Positions 47,241 through 58,985 of a DNA stretch of 64,000 nucleotides are shown here, piece after piece (positions within the stretch are counted from its first letter, which is position 1; every line of letters starts with the position of its first letter). The stretch is from Rutidosis leptorrhynchoides. Lineage: Eukaryota > Streptophyta > Magnoliopsida > Asterales > Asteraceae. The DNA lies in contig NC_092334.1 in the NCBI RefSeq assembly GCF_046630445.1, forward strand, positions 104,417,501 to 104,481,500. Reading direction: 5' to 3'. A program made the translations under genes and the position numbers. The notes beneath the pieces were generated by a model. It saw only the letters and a list, made by a program, of their open reading frames with translations, ran no database searches and was not told where the DNA came from.

Positions 47241-50200
47241 AATTGAATCACGTCCTCGTGATCCCCGTCACTTAACCAATCAGACCCACAATCTATGGTC
47301 CTCCGACATACATCCAAACTTGATGTTCATAACAATTTCCATTAACTCGAATTTCTCACCACACGCTAATAATCACTAGCGTGCATTACCGCAACCAGCG
47401 GTATCTCATACACTCGACGTCCAAATACACACCTAGGAAATACGGAAAACACCACATATTACTTCGAATTCTCTCGGCTATAAGTCATAAAAAGCTACAT
47501 CCACAACTATATCACCGAAAGCGATCTACCAAATTCACTACGCCGTGAACTAAGTCTTGCATTAATCCAAATCGAGAATGATCCATGCCTCATTAAAACT
47601 CCGTACTTCGTCGGTTCATAACCACATCACTCAACCGGTCAATCACGAATGTTCCCCAAATCCAGAACCAACTTCCCCTATCTGCACCACCAGGTCATTC
47701 CCTCAACGAAGAAATCTCGGTATCGCCAAATAAAAATATTGGGAACACAACTTTCCCATTAGTCGATCCGCACACGACCATCAGTCTTTGAATTAATCCA
47801 GGACGACAATACTACACCATGTGCTAAACAAATCATCAACACTCGACACAGAGTTTCTCCTCCAAACCCTACAACACATCCACACAAGACGGCCCCCTAG
47901 TACTAGCATGGAAACTATTCGTGTACTAGAATCCCGTCAACAGTGAATTATCATCACAACAAATTCGCAATTCGCCACACGACCCACAAAATATTCACCA
48001 ACACCGGGTGAATCCTTCTACCTAGACCGTCCATTAAGGATGGCCTTGACATTTCCATGAAACCAACGGGTCACATCACTAGGGAACACACTCTTGCAAA
48101 CAAACAACATCCGTGTACCTCGATGTGAGACAATCGGAGCCGACACTCCCCGCCTCACAATCATTCATAAAGTGGAATAATCCACTGACAATTTTCACGA
48201 CCACGTTTCCCGAAAGGGAAAATACAATATACATCCCTAAATTGAACCCGTACCTACTCAACAGTACTATCCGGGTTTCACACCAACCCAAAATTACATC
48301 ACGAGAGCACCCGAAAGGACAGTTACATTCTCTCACTCCGAGATCTCACACTTCACATTTGGTCTCATACCGCACTCTGGTACTACATGACCACCTTACA
48401 CAAGAAGACTTACACTTCATTCGATCCCATCATCACAATCTTCACACATAACATTCCAAAAATGTAATTCACAATCGTAATGCACGATCTCGAGTCAACA
48501 TCAACAACTCGTCACTCTTCCTTGTTAGGAACTCCGAATACCTATTGAGGCTTAGCACGGTACACTCTGACACTTCACTATACATAACACCACCAGAGCC
48601 CCCTCGGGCGGCAGTAAAACTCCCCCACTTTGGATTTAGCTCCACATTCTTACCGCAAAGATGATAACATCCCACGGAATTACCATTCCACAACACACAT
48701 GATCATTCTCATCACTGATCATAAACACCAAATCACTGCAAATTCACTATAGGCTCTCAGAGCCGTCGTACAAAATTACCAGGGATGTCGTACCTTCATA
48801 CCACAAATCACAATCGACTGCCTTAACCGTTCGCAAAGCGAACTCCACCAAAGTCCCACATACGTCTCTATGCCTAAGCATACGTCACTCTGATAAATCA
48901 TTCGTGCATCTCAAGCGAGATCACCCGACCTTTCACTCAACGAACCAGTATCCGTAATTGCTCACTCTCATGGAGAAGAGTAACCAATCCGATACAATAA
49001 TTTCGTTGACCACAATATCAACACTTCATCATAACCTTATGCATATCCGACCATTAAGTCTGTCACCGGCTCACCGGTCATCTTACCTGTCTATCACTTA
49101 AGAGCAACCAGATTCGCTCATCCGCCACTTCATAAGAAGTATTTACCACAATGCTCTTAAACTTTGACTTTCGCAACCGTCGAATTACTTTCACCCATCG
49201 ATCACTTTCGTAATCTCCGATGCTTCCAAGGGTATTTCACGGTCACCCTAAGCACAAAGTGATCACACCACTACTGGAGTTGGACATTACACTAGCAGGT
49301 ATAAAGAGGCACCTGACGCAGTGTCATGTAGACTCCCACCACAATCTATCGAATTTTAGAAACTCGATATTTAGGTTCCATACACCCAATGTCACCCATC
49401 TCACCACAATAATAACCCGAAGTCATACCTAACCGACAAACCTTACGGTTTATTGTCTTCTCGAAAGTTCCTAGCGATCACACGCTACCCACAATTTCCA
49501 CAAGGCCAAAATGATATAGCCTAACGAAACCTTTCATCTAACACTAAGGAGATGCTTGGAAACACCAAGTCTTACATCCTTCCACACCTCGATAAAACCA
49601 CTACTACAAGGGGTATTCCATTAGGAATGTTACCCTATAATCCACAACACACTAACGCAACCATCGTTGTACGGGTCCCACTCCCATGAGTTTAATGACC
49701 CAAAGACTCCCGATTTGCCAATTCCAAGGCGACTCACAACAGGAATCCTAACACGATTCTCTAACCACACACTCTACCGAGTGTAACTCAAACCACAATC
49801 ATTAGACTTGTCGCATTCAATTACGGAATTCAAGTCCTCATCGCACACACGCACACGTAAATCGGTCATCGTAGTTACGATGAGTAACTTCAACGAATGA
49901 CAAATCTCAAATTGCACCCACTACTTAGTGTGACTAAGCATGCACCAAACTCGTGAGTTGGCTCACTCACTTAACCAAACGAATCCAAGTGACACTTCCC
50001 GACTCGCAAAGAACTCGATGTGACAACAAGCACATCACTCGAGACTAGTATATCCTAGGAACCAATAAAAGATTCCTAATTCCTCCCGTTCTACCCCAAC
50101 CATGCCACGTTTCCTCCGTTCGGTACTTGTCATGTCATGCTTGGTGTCAAGATACACTTTCGTAATAATGGTGATCAATCACTATTACAAATGCGTACCA

Positions 50201-50723
50201 TACCATTTTCACATGGTCACACAAAGTACTTTACCTGGACTGACGCAACATTCACACAAGATAACACGCGATAACTCCTAGTACTCGAATGACCAAAGTC
50301 CTTACCTCGAACTTGATAACTCAAAATCGCCAATTATTCGAATCTCTCCAATAGATTCGTCCTTAAGACACCGCACAATTAGATACATGTATATATATAC
50401 ACATATATACATTATAATAATAAATATACACAAGTACACCGCAACACAAGTCAACCTACAACCTAGGTGACTATCACTAAACAACGTCCAAGTTCGCCTA
50501 CTTACATTAGGCACTAGCAATCTAAGGCAATAATTTACGCACGAAATAAGGCCCCACAAAATTCCACATTGGACAAACACAAGTCCTAGTTAGTCACCTA
50601 CTCTAAGGCAGTAACAAATCTCAATTTGACCCGTAATCCTACAAGTCCCGCTATTAACGCACCACTGTCAATAAGTCTAAGACTAGGCACCTATTCCAAG
50701 GTCACCTAATTCCCTTAGACCAT
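47241..50723 (-). other. element C non-coding interior
   Basis: No conserved domain found. A second purine-tract-like string (AAGTGGGGGAG, minus strand) sits near 48619-48632. Confidence 0.7.
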
Positions 50724-50735
50724 GCTCTGATACCA
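50724..50735 (-). other. primer binding site of element C (tRNA-iMet)
   Basis: Minus-strand TGGTATCAGAGC, two bases from the right LTR. Confidence 0.93.
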
Positions 50736-50737
50736 CT

Positions 50738-53174
50738 TGTAACAACCCCAATCCGTTTAACCAAAAACGGAGTACATTTTTTTTTATTAGTTAGGTCCCA
50801 TTAATACAATACATTTTCAATTCTATTTTAATCGAAACATAACATCGTAATGATACATTTAACAATCTATCATGACCCTTGGCAATAAATTACACTTTAC
50901 AAAATCATTTGTAATAATGACCCGATCACGAGAAATACGGGTTAAGACTCAATAACCCAACCCAATACCAAGAGCATAATCCCGGGGACTACCAAATCCC
51001 CGATCCGCGTCCAAATATCCAAAAGCTACCCCGTCGAGCCCAAGTGCTCCTAAGCATCTAGTCTACAACTAGCTAGCTTCATAATCACAATACCTGTAAA
51101 AAGGTAAACAACGAGAGGGGTAAGCATAAAGCTTAGTGAATGCAATAATTATACATATACATATATAATATACCTATTGGCAAACACTTGCACAAATACC
51201 TCATACACGCTAGCAATTTACATGGCATACCATCGCAAAGTATAACGCTAAATCTCCAAGACCATAAGCTAGCACAAACAATAGCATATATAACTCGAAC
51301 AATATAATATGCTACACTACAACACATAACCATGGTTAACCAATAACACAAGGGAATGGTACTTCGAATTTCCCATTGGTGTTCGTAACAACCGTTAGTG
51401 TACAACGAAATATATCACTAACCCCTAGGCAACACGGACAACAAAATATCCGTTCAAGCAATCGTTAGTGTACAACGAAATATATCACTAACTCTTGGGA
51501 AATTTGGACAACGAAATATCCATTGTTAGTGTACAACGAAATATATCACTAACTCTTGGGCATTTTGGACAACGAAATATCCATCGTTAGTGTACAATGA
51601 AATATATCACTAACTCTCGGTGGTATAGACCCGTATACCCCGACCCCATTCCCCGCCCTACAAATAGATACATTATATACACACATGTATAATCATTCCA
51701 CTCACCTCGTGAACTCGAGCATTACAAACCATGCACGAAATCTTCACCACACGCAACCGAGCAAGATTTTACCTATAATACGCATATAGGTATCCACATA
51801 ATCAACATACAACCCCATTTGGACTCTCGACCCGCCCAAATGAACAACAAGTGCAAAATACACAGTTTTGCACTTTTAACGCTACCCGAAGGTCCAAAAC
51901 TAACGAGACTAGTTCCCGCGTTCCCGAAATACTCAAATATGTCAAATTTAACCTCTAAACGCATACTAGCTCGTATTTTACACAAAACCCATTCCATGGT
52001 TGACCAAGTTTGACTTTATTGCTAAAACACCAAATTTTAACCTAAAATCACTTCTCGCGAGTAATTACATCAAAAGCATCATTTAACACTTAACAAATGC
52101 GTTTAACATCCAATTAATCCAAATTAGTATCATCCTCAATTTTGACCCAATTCAAATTGCTCATTTTGACCAAAGTCATAAAACGCCCCAAAATCACTAA
52201 CGACTAGTGATTATATTTCCAAGACAACCACTAACACTTAAATCAAGCATTTACCTACTTGATTTACCAAAACTTGACTCAAATCTTAGTTTGACACTAA
52301 ACCAAAGTCAACACCCATTTTTGACCAACTAACATGTTCTTATGAACATCTATACACAAACACATTTATAATCTAGTGATTACACCCAAAATCATGACCA
52401 AATTCATCACCAAACCCTAACCCCCCAATAACGAGTCAAAACCCATCTACTAACCACAACAAACCCATTTCACAACCATTAAAGGGTTTCTAACAAAATC
52501 AAGCTCAAACCCTAATTTGAATATCAAAATCAAATAATGAAATTCGGAGTTAGAGCTTACCAATACTACCAAAACGTATCCAAGAACGAGATGAACAACT
52601 TTAATGCTCGCGACTTGACCCAATTCACCCTTCTTCTTCCTCAAACCAAGCTCTCTCTCTCTCTAGAACTCTCTTTCTCTCTCTAAATTGAATGTGTGTA
52701 GTAGAGAGAGTGAGAAATGAGATAGGATTGAGCTTTGGATCAGTTCTTAAGGCCTCAAACCGTCAACAATGTGAAAAGACTAAAACACCCCAAAAGATAC
52801 CCTTAAAAACTGGTCAATTTGGTCAGTTCTGCGTAAATGTCGCGTTTCGCGACCTCCTGTCGCATTTCGCGACGCCCAGTACGCGACACATACACCTAAT
52901 ACGCGACGGATAGCTCAGGTCATGGGGTTTTCATGTTGTCGCATTTCAAACATACCTGTCGCGTTCTGCGACGTGCTGGGACGCGATAAACACACTCAAA
53001 ACGCGATGTTACCAGTTTTTAGAAGTTCAGGGACTGAAATTGACAAATTCTGATTCTGATGTAAATTCTGAAAATGCATAAGTGTTAGGTTCACTTTTAG
53101 TGGCTCTTTCTGATGCACACATTTACTGACACTTTCTGATGGCACTTCTGATGTATAAAATTCAGGATGTTACA
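50738..53174 (-). repeat. element C right (5') LTR
   Basis: Nearly identical to 44790-47225, including the tandem repeat (51394-51628) and the TCGCG cluster (52838-53008). Confidence 0.95.
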
Positions 53175-53179
53175 TGCAT
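53175..53179. repeat. element C TSD, right (tgcat)
   Basis: Matches 44785-44789. Confidence 0.93.
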
Positions 53180-54147
53180 GAGTTAGTATAATATAATGAC
53201 ACTTGATCATCGTGATTATATTACAGTAAGTCATGTTGAGTTTCTAAATGAAACATGATGATTCACAGATTATAACGTCATCATGTGTCATGTTACATAA
53301 CTCTTTCATTCTGATTAACTTCTGAACATATCAAGAAAATATATTCTTGATAGTTCTATTCTCAGTGATTCTGGTAATATGAAAAATCAAATTGTGCTAT
53401 TACGTTCTTTCTCGTTTAGAACATTAAGTTCATTCGAAACTCCATACTTACGAATTCCGGATCATTACTCGCTTTAATAGAGGACGAGAGAAGAATAAAA
53501 AGGCAAAGAGCTCCAAAATATAAGAGAAAATATAAAGCCCAACAACAACAACGGAATTACAAACCGTGGATATTAATACGAATAGCAATATAAAGACACG
53601 GTAGAATTAAGAATAGTATCGCCCCAAGGTAATAGTAGAGGTAAACTGATTTTTCTGGTGGAAGATTGAAAAGAAGGATGACAGAAATGATATTTAGAAA
53701 AATATCAAGGATTAGAACGGGATTAAGCATTTTCAGAATCTTTTGGATGTATGAAACAAGAAGGAAATTATAGGAATGGTGAGAATAATGGAACAGAAGA
53801 GTTTAACTTATAATGGAAATATCAGACAGAGTAATCGAAGCAGATCACCGTATTTAATTAGAGAGATCTTAATTTCCTTATTCGCCGAAGAATCAGATTT
53901 TATAGATTTTCTTTAAATTCCTTGAATTCAGGAATTCAACCATGAATAGTCAAAGGTTATGATGAAACATGTCTTTGTCATATCACTATTTAGTGATAGC
54001 TTCACTCGTACTCTCCGAGTAATCGAATTATCTTATCCGTATTATTCTATGGTAATAAAACTCTATTCACCAACTTATATTCGTCATGAAAAACATCTTT
54101 ATTGTTAGCCATGACGACCACACTCAAATTTCGGGATGAAATTTCTT
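53180..54147 (+). other. element E interior, right of element C
   Basis: Non-coding; the start matches element B (26130-26250, opposite strand). Confidence 0.75.
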
Positions 54148-54161
54148 TAACGGGTAGGTAC
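54148..54161 (+). other. polypurine tract of element E
   Basis: taacgggtaggtac directly before the right LTR. It fixes the + orientation. Confidence 0.8.
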
Positions 54162-54449
54162 TGTGACGACCCGGAAATTTCCGACCAAATTTAAACTTAA
54201 TCTTAATATGATTTCGACACGATAAGCAAAGTCTGTTAGTTTGAGTCTCAAAAACTTTGAACTGTTTTCATGTATTCAATTGACCTTCGACCATTCCCGA
54301 CGATTCACGAACAACTAATTGTAAATAGATACATGTATATTTAAATATATATATACATATATAATAATAATTTGAAATATTATTTGAAATAATATATGAT
54401 TAAATTATTGAAAATAAAGATGTAAAATATTATGCGATGTAATGAAAGC

Positions 54450-54546
<97 letters not shown>

Positions 54547-56171
54547 TAAATATTTCTTGTAAATATATATAATTATATTAAAAATATATAAAATATTTAT
54601 GTTAGTAGTTAAAACTTGTTATTTAAAACTGTTTGCATATAGAAAGAGAATATATTAAAAATAACTGATTTCGAGCCTTATTAGTAAACTTCAGTAACAC
54701 TCGGTTGACGTTTTGTTAGTTTTAATATAGATATAATACATGTTCATGAATGATTAAGATAAAAGTTGGACTGTAAATTGATTACGAAGATTATAGATTT
54801 GTTAAAAATATTTTTACATTTTTAAAATTAAAAATTAGTACTCCGTACACATAAATTGGAAGAGAAAATAAACAATTCTCAAGCCTTTTTGATCAGGTTT
54901 CAAATAGTTAATGAGTGAAATAATTAATTATATTTAATCTAAAAGTTTGGGATTTTTAGGAACAATTTTATATTTTAACTGTTTAGCAATGGACACGAAA
55001 TAATAGCTATGCTGAGTGTCGGCAAAAATTAATGAAAATAAGACTAATCATTCACATGTATTATTGTGTTCCTTTTTGTTCTTTCATTATCAACCACACA
55101 GCATATATATTATATACATATCATATACGTATCAAAATAGGTGTGCAATCCATAATATCATTTACCCGATCTACCTTCATCACCCTAGGCCTTCCACCAC
55201 CGCGAGTCACCACCAATCACCACCATGACGACAACCACTCAACCTCCCACCTTCGAAAATTACCACCATTAAGATCATCACAAACGTTACCACTGCTTGT
55301 TCTTTTCAATCTATATTTCTTTTTTGATCAGACTAAAATCGAACCAACCATCATCATAGAACCGCTATATCTTTTCCATTTCTGACCGAAACCTTCCACC
55401 ATCGTATCACCATCATGAAAACCATCAAGTTATTGGTATAGCTATTGTTTTACGACTACTGCTTAAGCTTATTTCGGTTTCTGCTTGCAAACAGTCGGCA
55501 ACACACCCTTTTCAAACCCACAACCACCATCACCATATTACATCAATAAACTACCACCACCTCCACCATGAACTGCCACCTTCATACATTAACCTACTGC
55601 TGCTGCTACAGTCTTTTGATGTCGATGATGGGTTCATGATGATGATAGACGAAGGATGAAGAGCTGATGAAAAGGTACGTAGATGATGATGATTATGGGA
55701 CGTTGAAGAAGAAGATAACCAAGAAAATAAAACGCATTATATAGTTTTAATTCTGGAATTATTTCAGAAAAGTAGATTCGGTTGAGTGGTTTAAGGTGTG
55801 GTTGTGTTAACGAGAGGTCCTGGGATCGAACCATGGCGGCTACAAAACATTTATTTATTTTTATGTGATGGGCTGAGAGTTTTGTATTCAGTTGGGCTTA
55901 AGAAACTACTTTGGGCCGAGACTTAAAATATGGGATTATGATCCATTAATAAATTCTGGTAGTGTTTTGGTGGAATAAAATGAAAACAGAAAGATACGTA
56001 TTAAATACATATAAAATATAAATAATAATAGAGAAACAAAGATAGATGGATGGTTAGGAGTGTTGATGGGTAAGTTAGAGGTCGCGTGTTCGAGTCCCGT
56101 CTCGGGCACTTTAAGTCTTTTTAATGCTACAAAGGTATAACATATTGTTGCTATTATTTCCACTATTGTTA

Positions 56172-56259
<88 letters not shown>

Positions 56260-56715
56260 CATTACTAATAAAAAATATTAGTTATCACTTAATATTAGTA
56301 ATATCTAAAAACTACAATTATGATTACTAGTATTATTGTTAAGTAATATTATTACTATCATATTAAAATTTATTAGTATTTTCATTAAAATTTATACTTA
56401 TATCAGTTTATAATTAATTATATTAACTTTATTATTACAAGTATTATAATTATTATTAGTATTATAATTATCATTATAAGTATTATTATTTATATTATCA
56501 TGGGTAATATTATTATGTAATTACTTAAATCCTTATCATAATAATCATTAACTGTAAAAATTAATATTATTATCATGAATGTTATTTTTATCACTAATAG
56601 AATTATTAACATTATTACCTTTATTAATAAATTAAGTATTATAATTATTTTTACCATATTTAATATTATTTTAGTATTGTTATAATTACTATTTTAACAA
56701 ACAGATGATATCTAT

Positions 56716-56766
<51 letters not shown>

Positions 56767-56858
56767 CTTATTATATATGACATAACATAATTGATGTTTT
56801 TATATACAAAATAAATATATAAAACATATACATATTTATAAAAAGATATAATTAATAA

Positions 56859-56947
<89 letters not shown>

Positions 56948-57898
56948 CGATTACAATTATGTATATTAATAAATATACAAATAATATAGGTTCGTGAATC
57001 CGAGGCCTACCCTGCATCGTTCAATGTCGTCATATGTATTTTTACTACAAAATACAGTACTGTGAGTTTCATTTGCTCCCTTTTTAAATGATTTTGCAAT
57101 AGATATTTTTAGGACTGAGAATACATGCGCTTCTTTTATAAATGTTTTACGAAATAGACACAAGTACTTAAAACTACATTCTATGGTTAGATTATTAAAC
57201 CGAATATCGCCCTTCAAGTCTGGTAACCTAAGAATTTAGGGAAATGGCCCCTGATTGACGCGAATCCTAAAGATAGATCTATGGACCTTGACAAGTCCCA
57301 TTCGGGGTACGAATGCTTTAGTACTTCGAGATTATTATTATACAGACGAGTGGTTCTGTTTGGGGATATTCTATGCATTAAAGTTAACGTCGGTTACCAG
57401 GTGTTCAATCCATATGAATGATATTTTTATCTCTATGCATAGGTCGTATATTTATGAGAACTGAAAATGAAAATCTTGTGGTCTATTAAAATGATGGAAA
57501 TGATTATTTATGTTAAACTAATGAACTCACCAACCTTTTGGTTGACACTTTAAAGCATGTTTACTCTCAGGTACGAAAGAAATCTTCCGCTGTGAATTTG
57601 CTCATCTTAGAGATATTACTTGGAGTCATTCATGACATATTTCAAAAGACGTTGCATTCGAGTCGTTGAGTTCATCAAGATTATTATTAAGTCAATTATA
57701 GTTAAATATATTATGAAATGGTATGCATGTCGTCAACTTTAGATGAAGTGAAAGATTATCTTTTCAAAAATGAATGCAATGTTTGTAAAATATATCATAT
57801 AGAGGTCAAGTACCTCGCGATGTAATCAACTATTGTGAATCGTTTGTAATCAATGTGGACTTCGTCCAGATGGATTAGGACGGGTTATGAAATCATGC
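54162..57898 (+). repeat. element E 3' LTR
   Basis: Start is certain. The end is placed where element D's zinc-knuckle ORF resumes and a near-copy of the TSD (tcttc) begins; the terminal bases are not the usual CA. (TA)n runs at 54453-54540, 56719-56760 and 56868-56941. Confidence 0.85.
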
Positions 57899-58103
57899 TC
57901 TTCTTTTTGTTGCGGATTTTGATTTTCCTTTATCAATTTGTCTTATGATGATCTTTCCTGAGTTCTTTCCTCACTTCGTCCATTTTGCCTCTTATGAATG
58001 ATACCAGTTCACTCGGGAAGGTGTTATTATTACGTTTAGTAATCATAGCGTGTAGTAGTAGACCATGGGTCAGATCAAAGGAATTCTTCATCTCGTAAAA
58101 CCT
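57899..58103 (-). pseudogene. zinc-knuckle ORF of element D, N-terminal part
   Basis: Minus-strand frame beginning at a strong 3' splice-site match (a T-rich tract then AG at 58102-58103) and the first Met shortly after. It encodes a region with LLLHAMITKRNNNTFPSE, a charged helix (GKMDEVRKELRKD), and after a frameshift a basic segment continuing into the CCHC knuckle on the far side of element E. Confidence 0.45.
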
Positions 58104-58263
58104 AAAAAAAAATAAAAATTCAGAATAGAGGGAGAAGACTAGTTCTTTAGGGTCCGCTAGGGAAAGACCATTCGGATTCCATTCTCGAGAACTACACGAA
58201 AATAGAAAATCTAACCCTAGACAGCATTATATTATCCTTTAAAACATTTGAATCTCCCCACAC
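58104..58263 (-). other. element D spacer between protease ORF and zinc-knuckle ORF
   Basis: Non-coding in sense orientation. It begins with AAGTGTGGGGAG after the protease ORF stop and ends in the pyrimidine tract of the putative acceptor. It could be an intron. Confidence 0.45.
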
Positions 58264-58985
58264 TTAGCTAGCTGTGGTGTCGAACTTATGATTAACTTCA
58301 TTATTAATTTCAATTGGAACATCAACAACTTGCATATCTCTGACTTTTTCATCAAGCCATTTGTTTATTTCCTCTGTAACATTCACAAATTCAATTAACA
58401 TCGCCTTTTCTTCAGGCGAAAAATTGGATACTAATCGGTTACATAACTTAAAGTTCCCCTTAATCCTAGCATCTTGAATTAGTTTATAAAGTTTCTTCGT
58501 TGAACTGTTAAAAACGGGTCCATCTAATTTTGTATCAACAACGGGGTTCTTTGTTATCAGGTCATCATTGGGTATTGCTTCATCTTCCCCACACTTAGGC
58601 ATTTTTATTGGTTCAACAGTTTTGGTTGGTGAAGATTGAAACTTTCGATTCACAAAGGTGACCAATTTATCACCATGCCTAAGTGTCATTCTACCTTCTC
58701 TTACATCAAAGAACTCCTCGGTGGTTGCTAAAAATGGGAGACCTAAAATTAGAGGAATATCAAGGTCTTCCTCCATATTAATAACTATGAAGTTTGCAGC
58801 GAAGGTCTAACTTCCCACTTTAACAAGTAAATTATTGGCTATTCCAACTGGGTGTTTAATGGTTTGATCAAATAATTGAACACCCATTCTGGTTGGTCTT
58901 AATTTACCCACATCTAATCTTTTGTATAAGGAAAGAGACATAACGTTTGCACTTCCTAAATCTGCGTAAAATGTCCCGTTCATAT
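58264..58985 (-). pseudogene. element D aspartic protease region
   Basis: Retroviral-type protease of Athila-like elements. The active-site region reads FYADLGSANVM, then RMGVQLFDQTIKHPVGIANNL, then MEEDLDIPLILGLPFL, the DxPLILGRPFLAT-type motif of this clade, and the DVREGRMTLRHGD strand. A stop at 58807-58809 interrupts the domain. A linker of about 120 residues follows, with KKLYKLIQDARIKG, and the frame terminates at 58264 instead of entering RT. Element F truncates the N-terminal side at 58985. Confidence 0.85.

Larger units (their letters stand above)
44790..53174 (-). mobile_element. element C: non-autonomous LTR retrotransposon
   Basis: 8385 bp, LTRs of 2436 and 2437 bp, TSD tgcat. 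The PBS adjoins the right LTR and the purine tract adjoins the left LTR, both on the minus strand. The 3.5-kb interior has no recognisable gag or pol on either strand, only short frames. The LTRs are nearly identical, so it is a recent insertion, and it is the innermost element of the right-hand nest. Confidence 0.94.
38127..57898 (+). mobile_element. element E: non-autonomous LTR retrotransposon related to B
   Basis: + strand element with LTRs of about 3.6 (truncated) and 3.7 kb starting TGTGACGACCCGG. The purine tract lies before the right LTR, and the interior is homologous to element B and contains the same gag-like ORF. No pol domain is present. The end of the 5' LTR and the PBS have been deleted near 41721-41733, so this copy cannot be reverse transcribed properly. 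Element C (44790-53174) is nested inside. Host is element D. Confidence 0.88.
32229..58985 (-). mobile_element. element D: Athila-like Ty3/gypsy element, heavily interrupted
   Basis: Inserted in LINE-2 after gtgct (32224-32228). The left LTR ends TGAT..ATCA and is preceded, in minus-strand sense, by the GCTTGAGGACAAGCAACG / AAGTGTGG motif typical of Athila/Tat elements upstream of the 3' LTR. The interior continues to 38126, is interrupted by element E, resumes at 57899 and is cut at 58985 by element F. Protease (58264-58985) and a zinc-knuckle ORF are present. No RT or integrase lies between protease and 3' LTR, so this is a defective or non-autonomous derivative. The other LTR is beyond the window. 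Confidence 0.85.
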
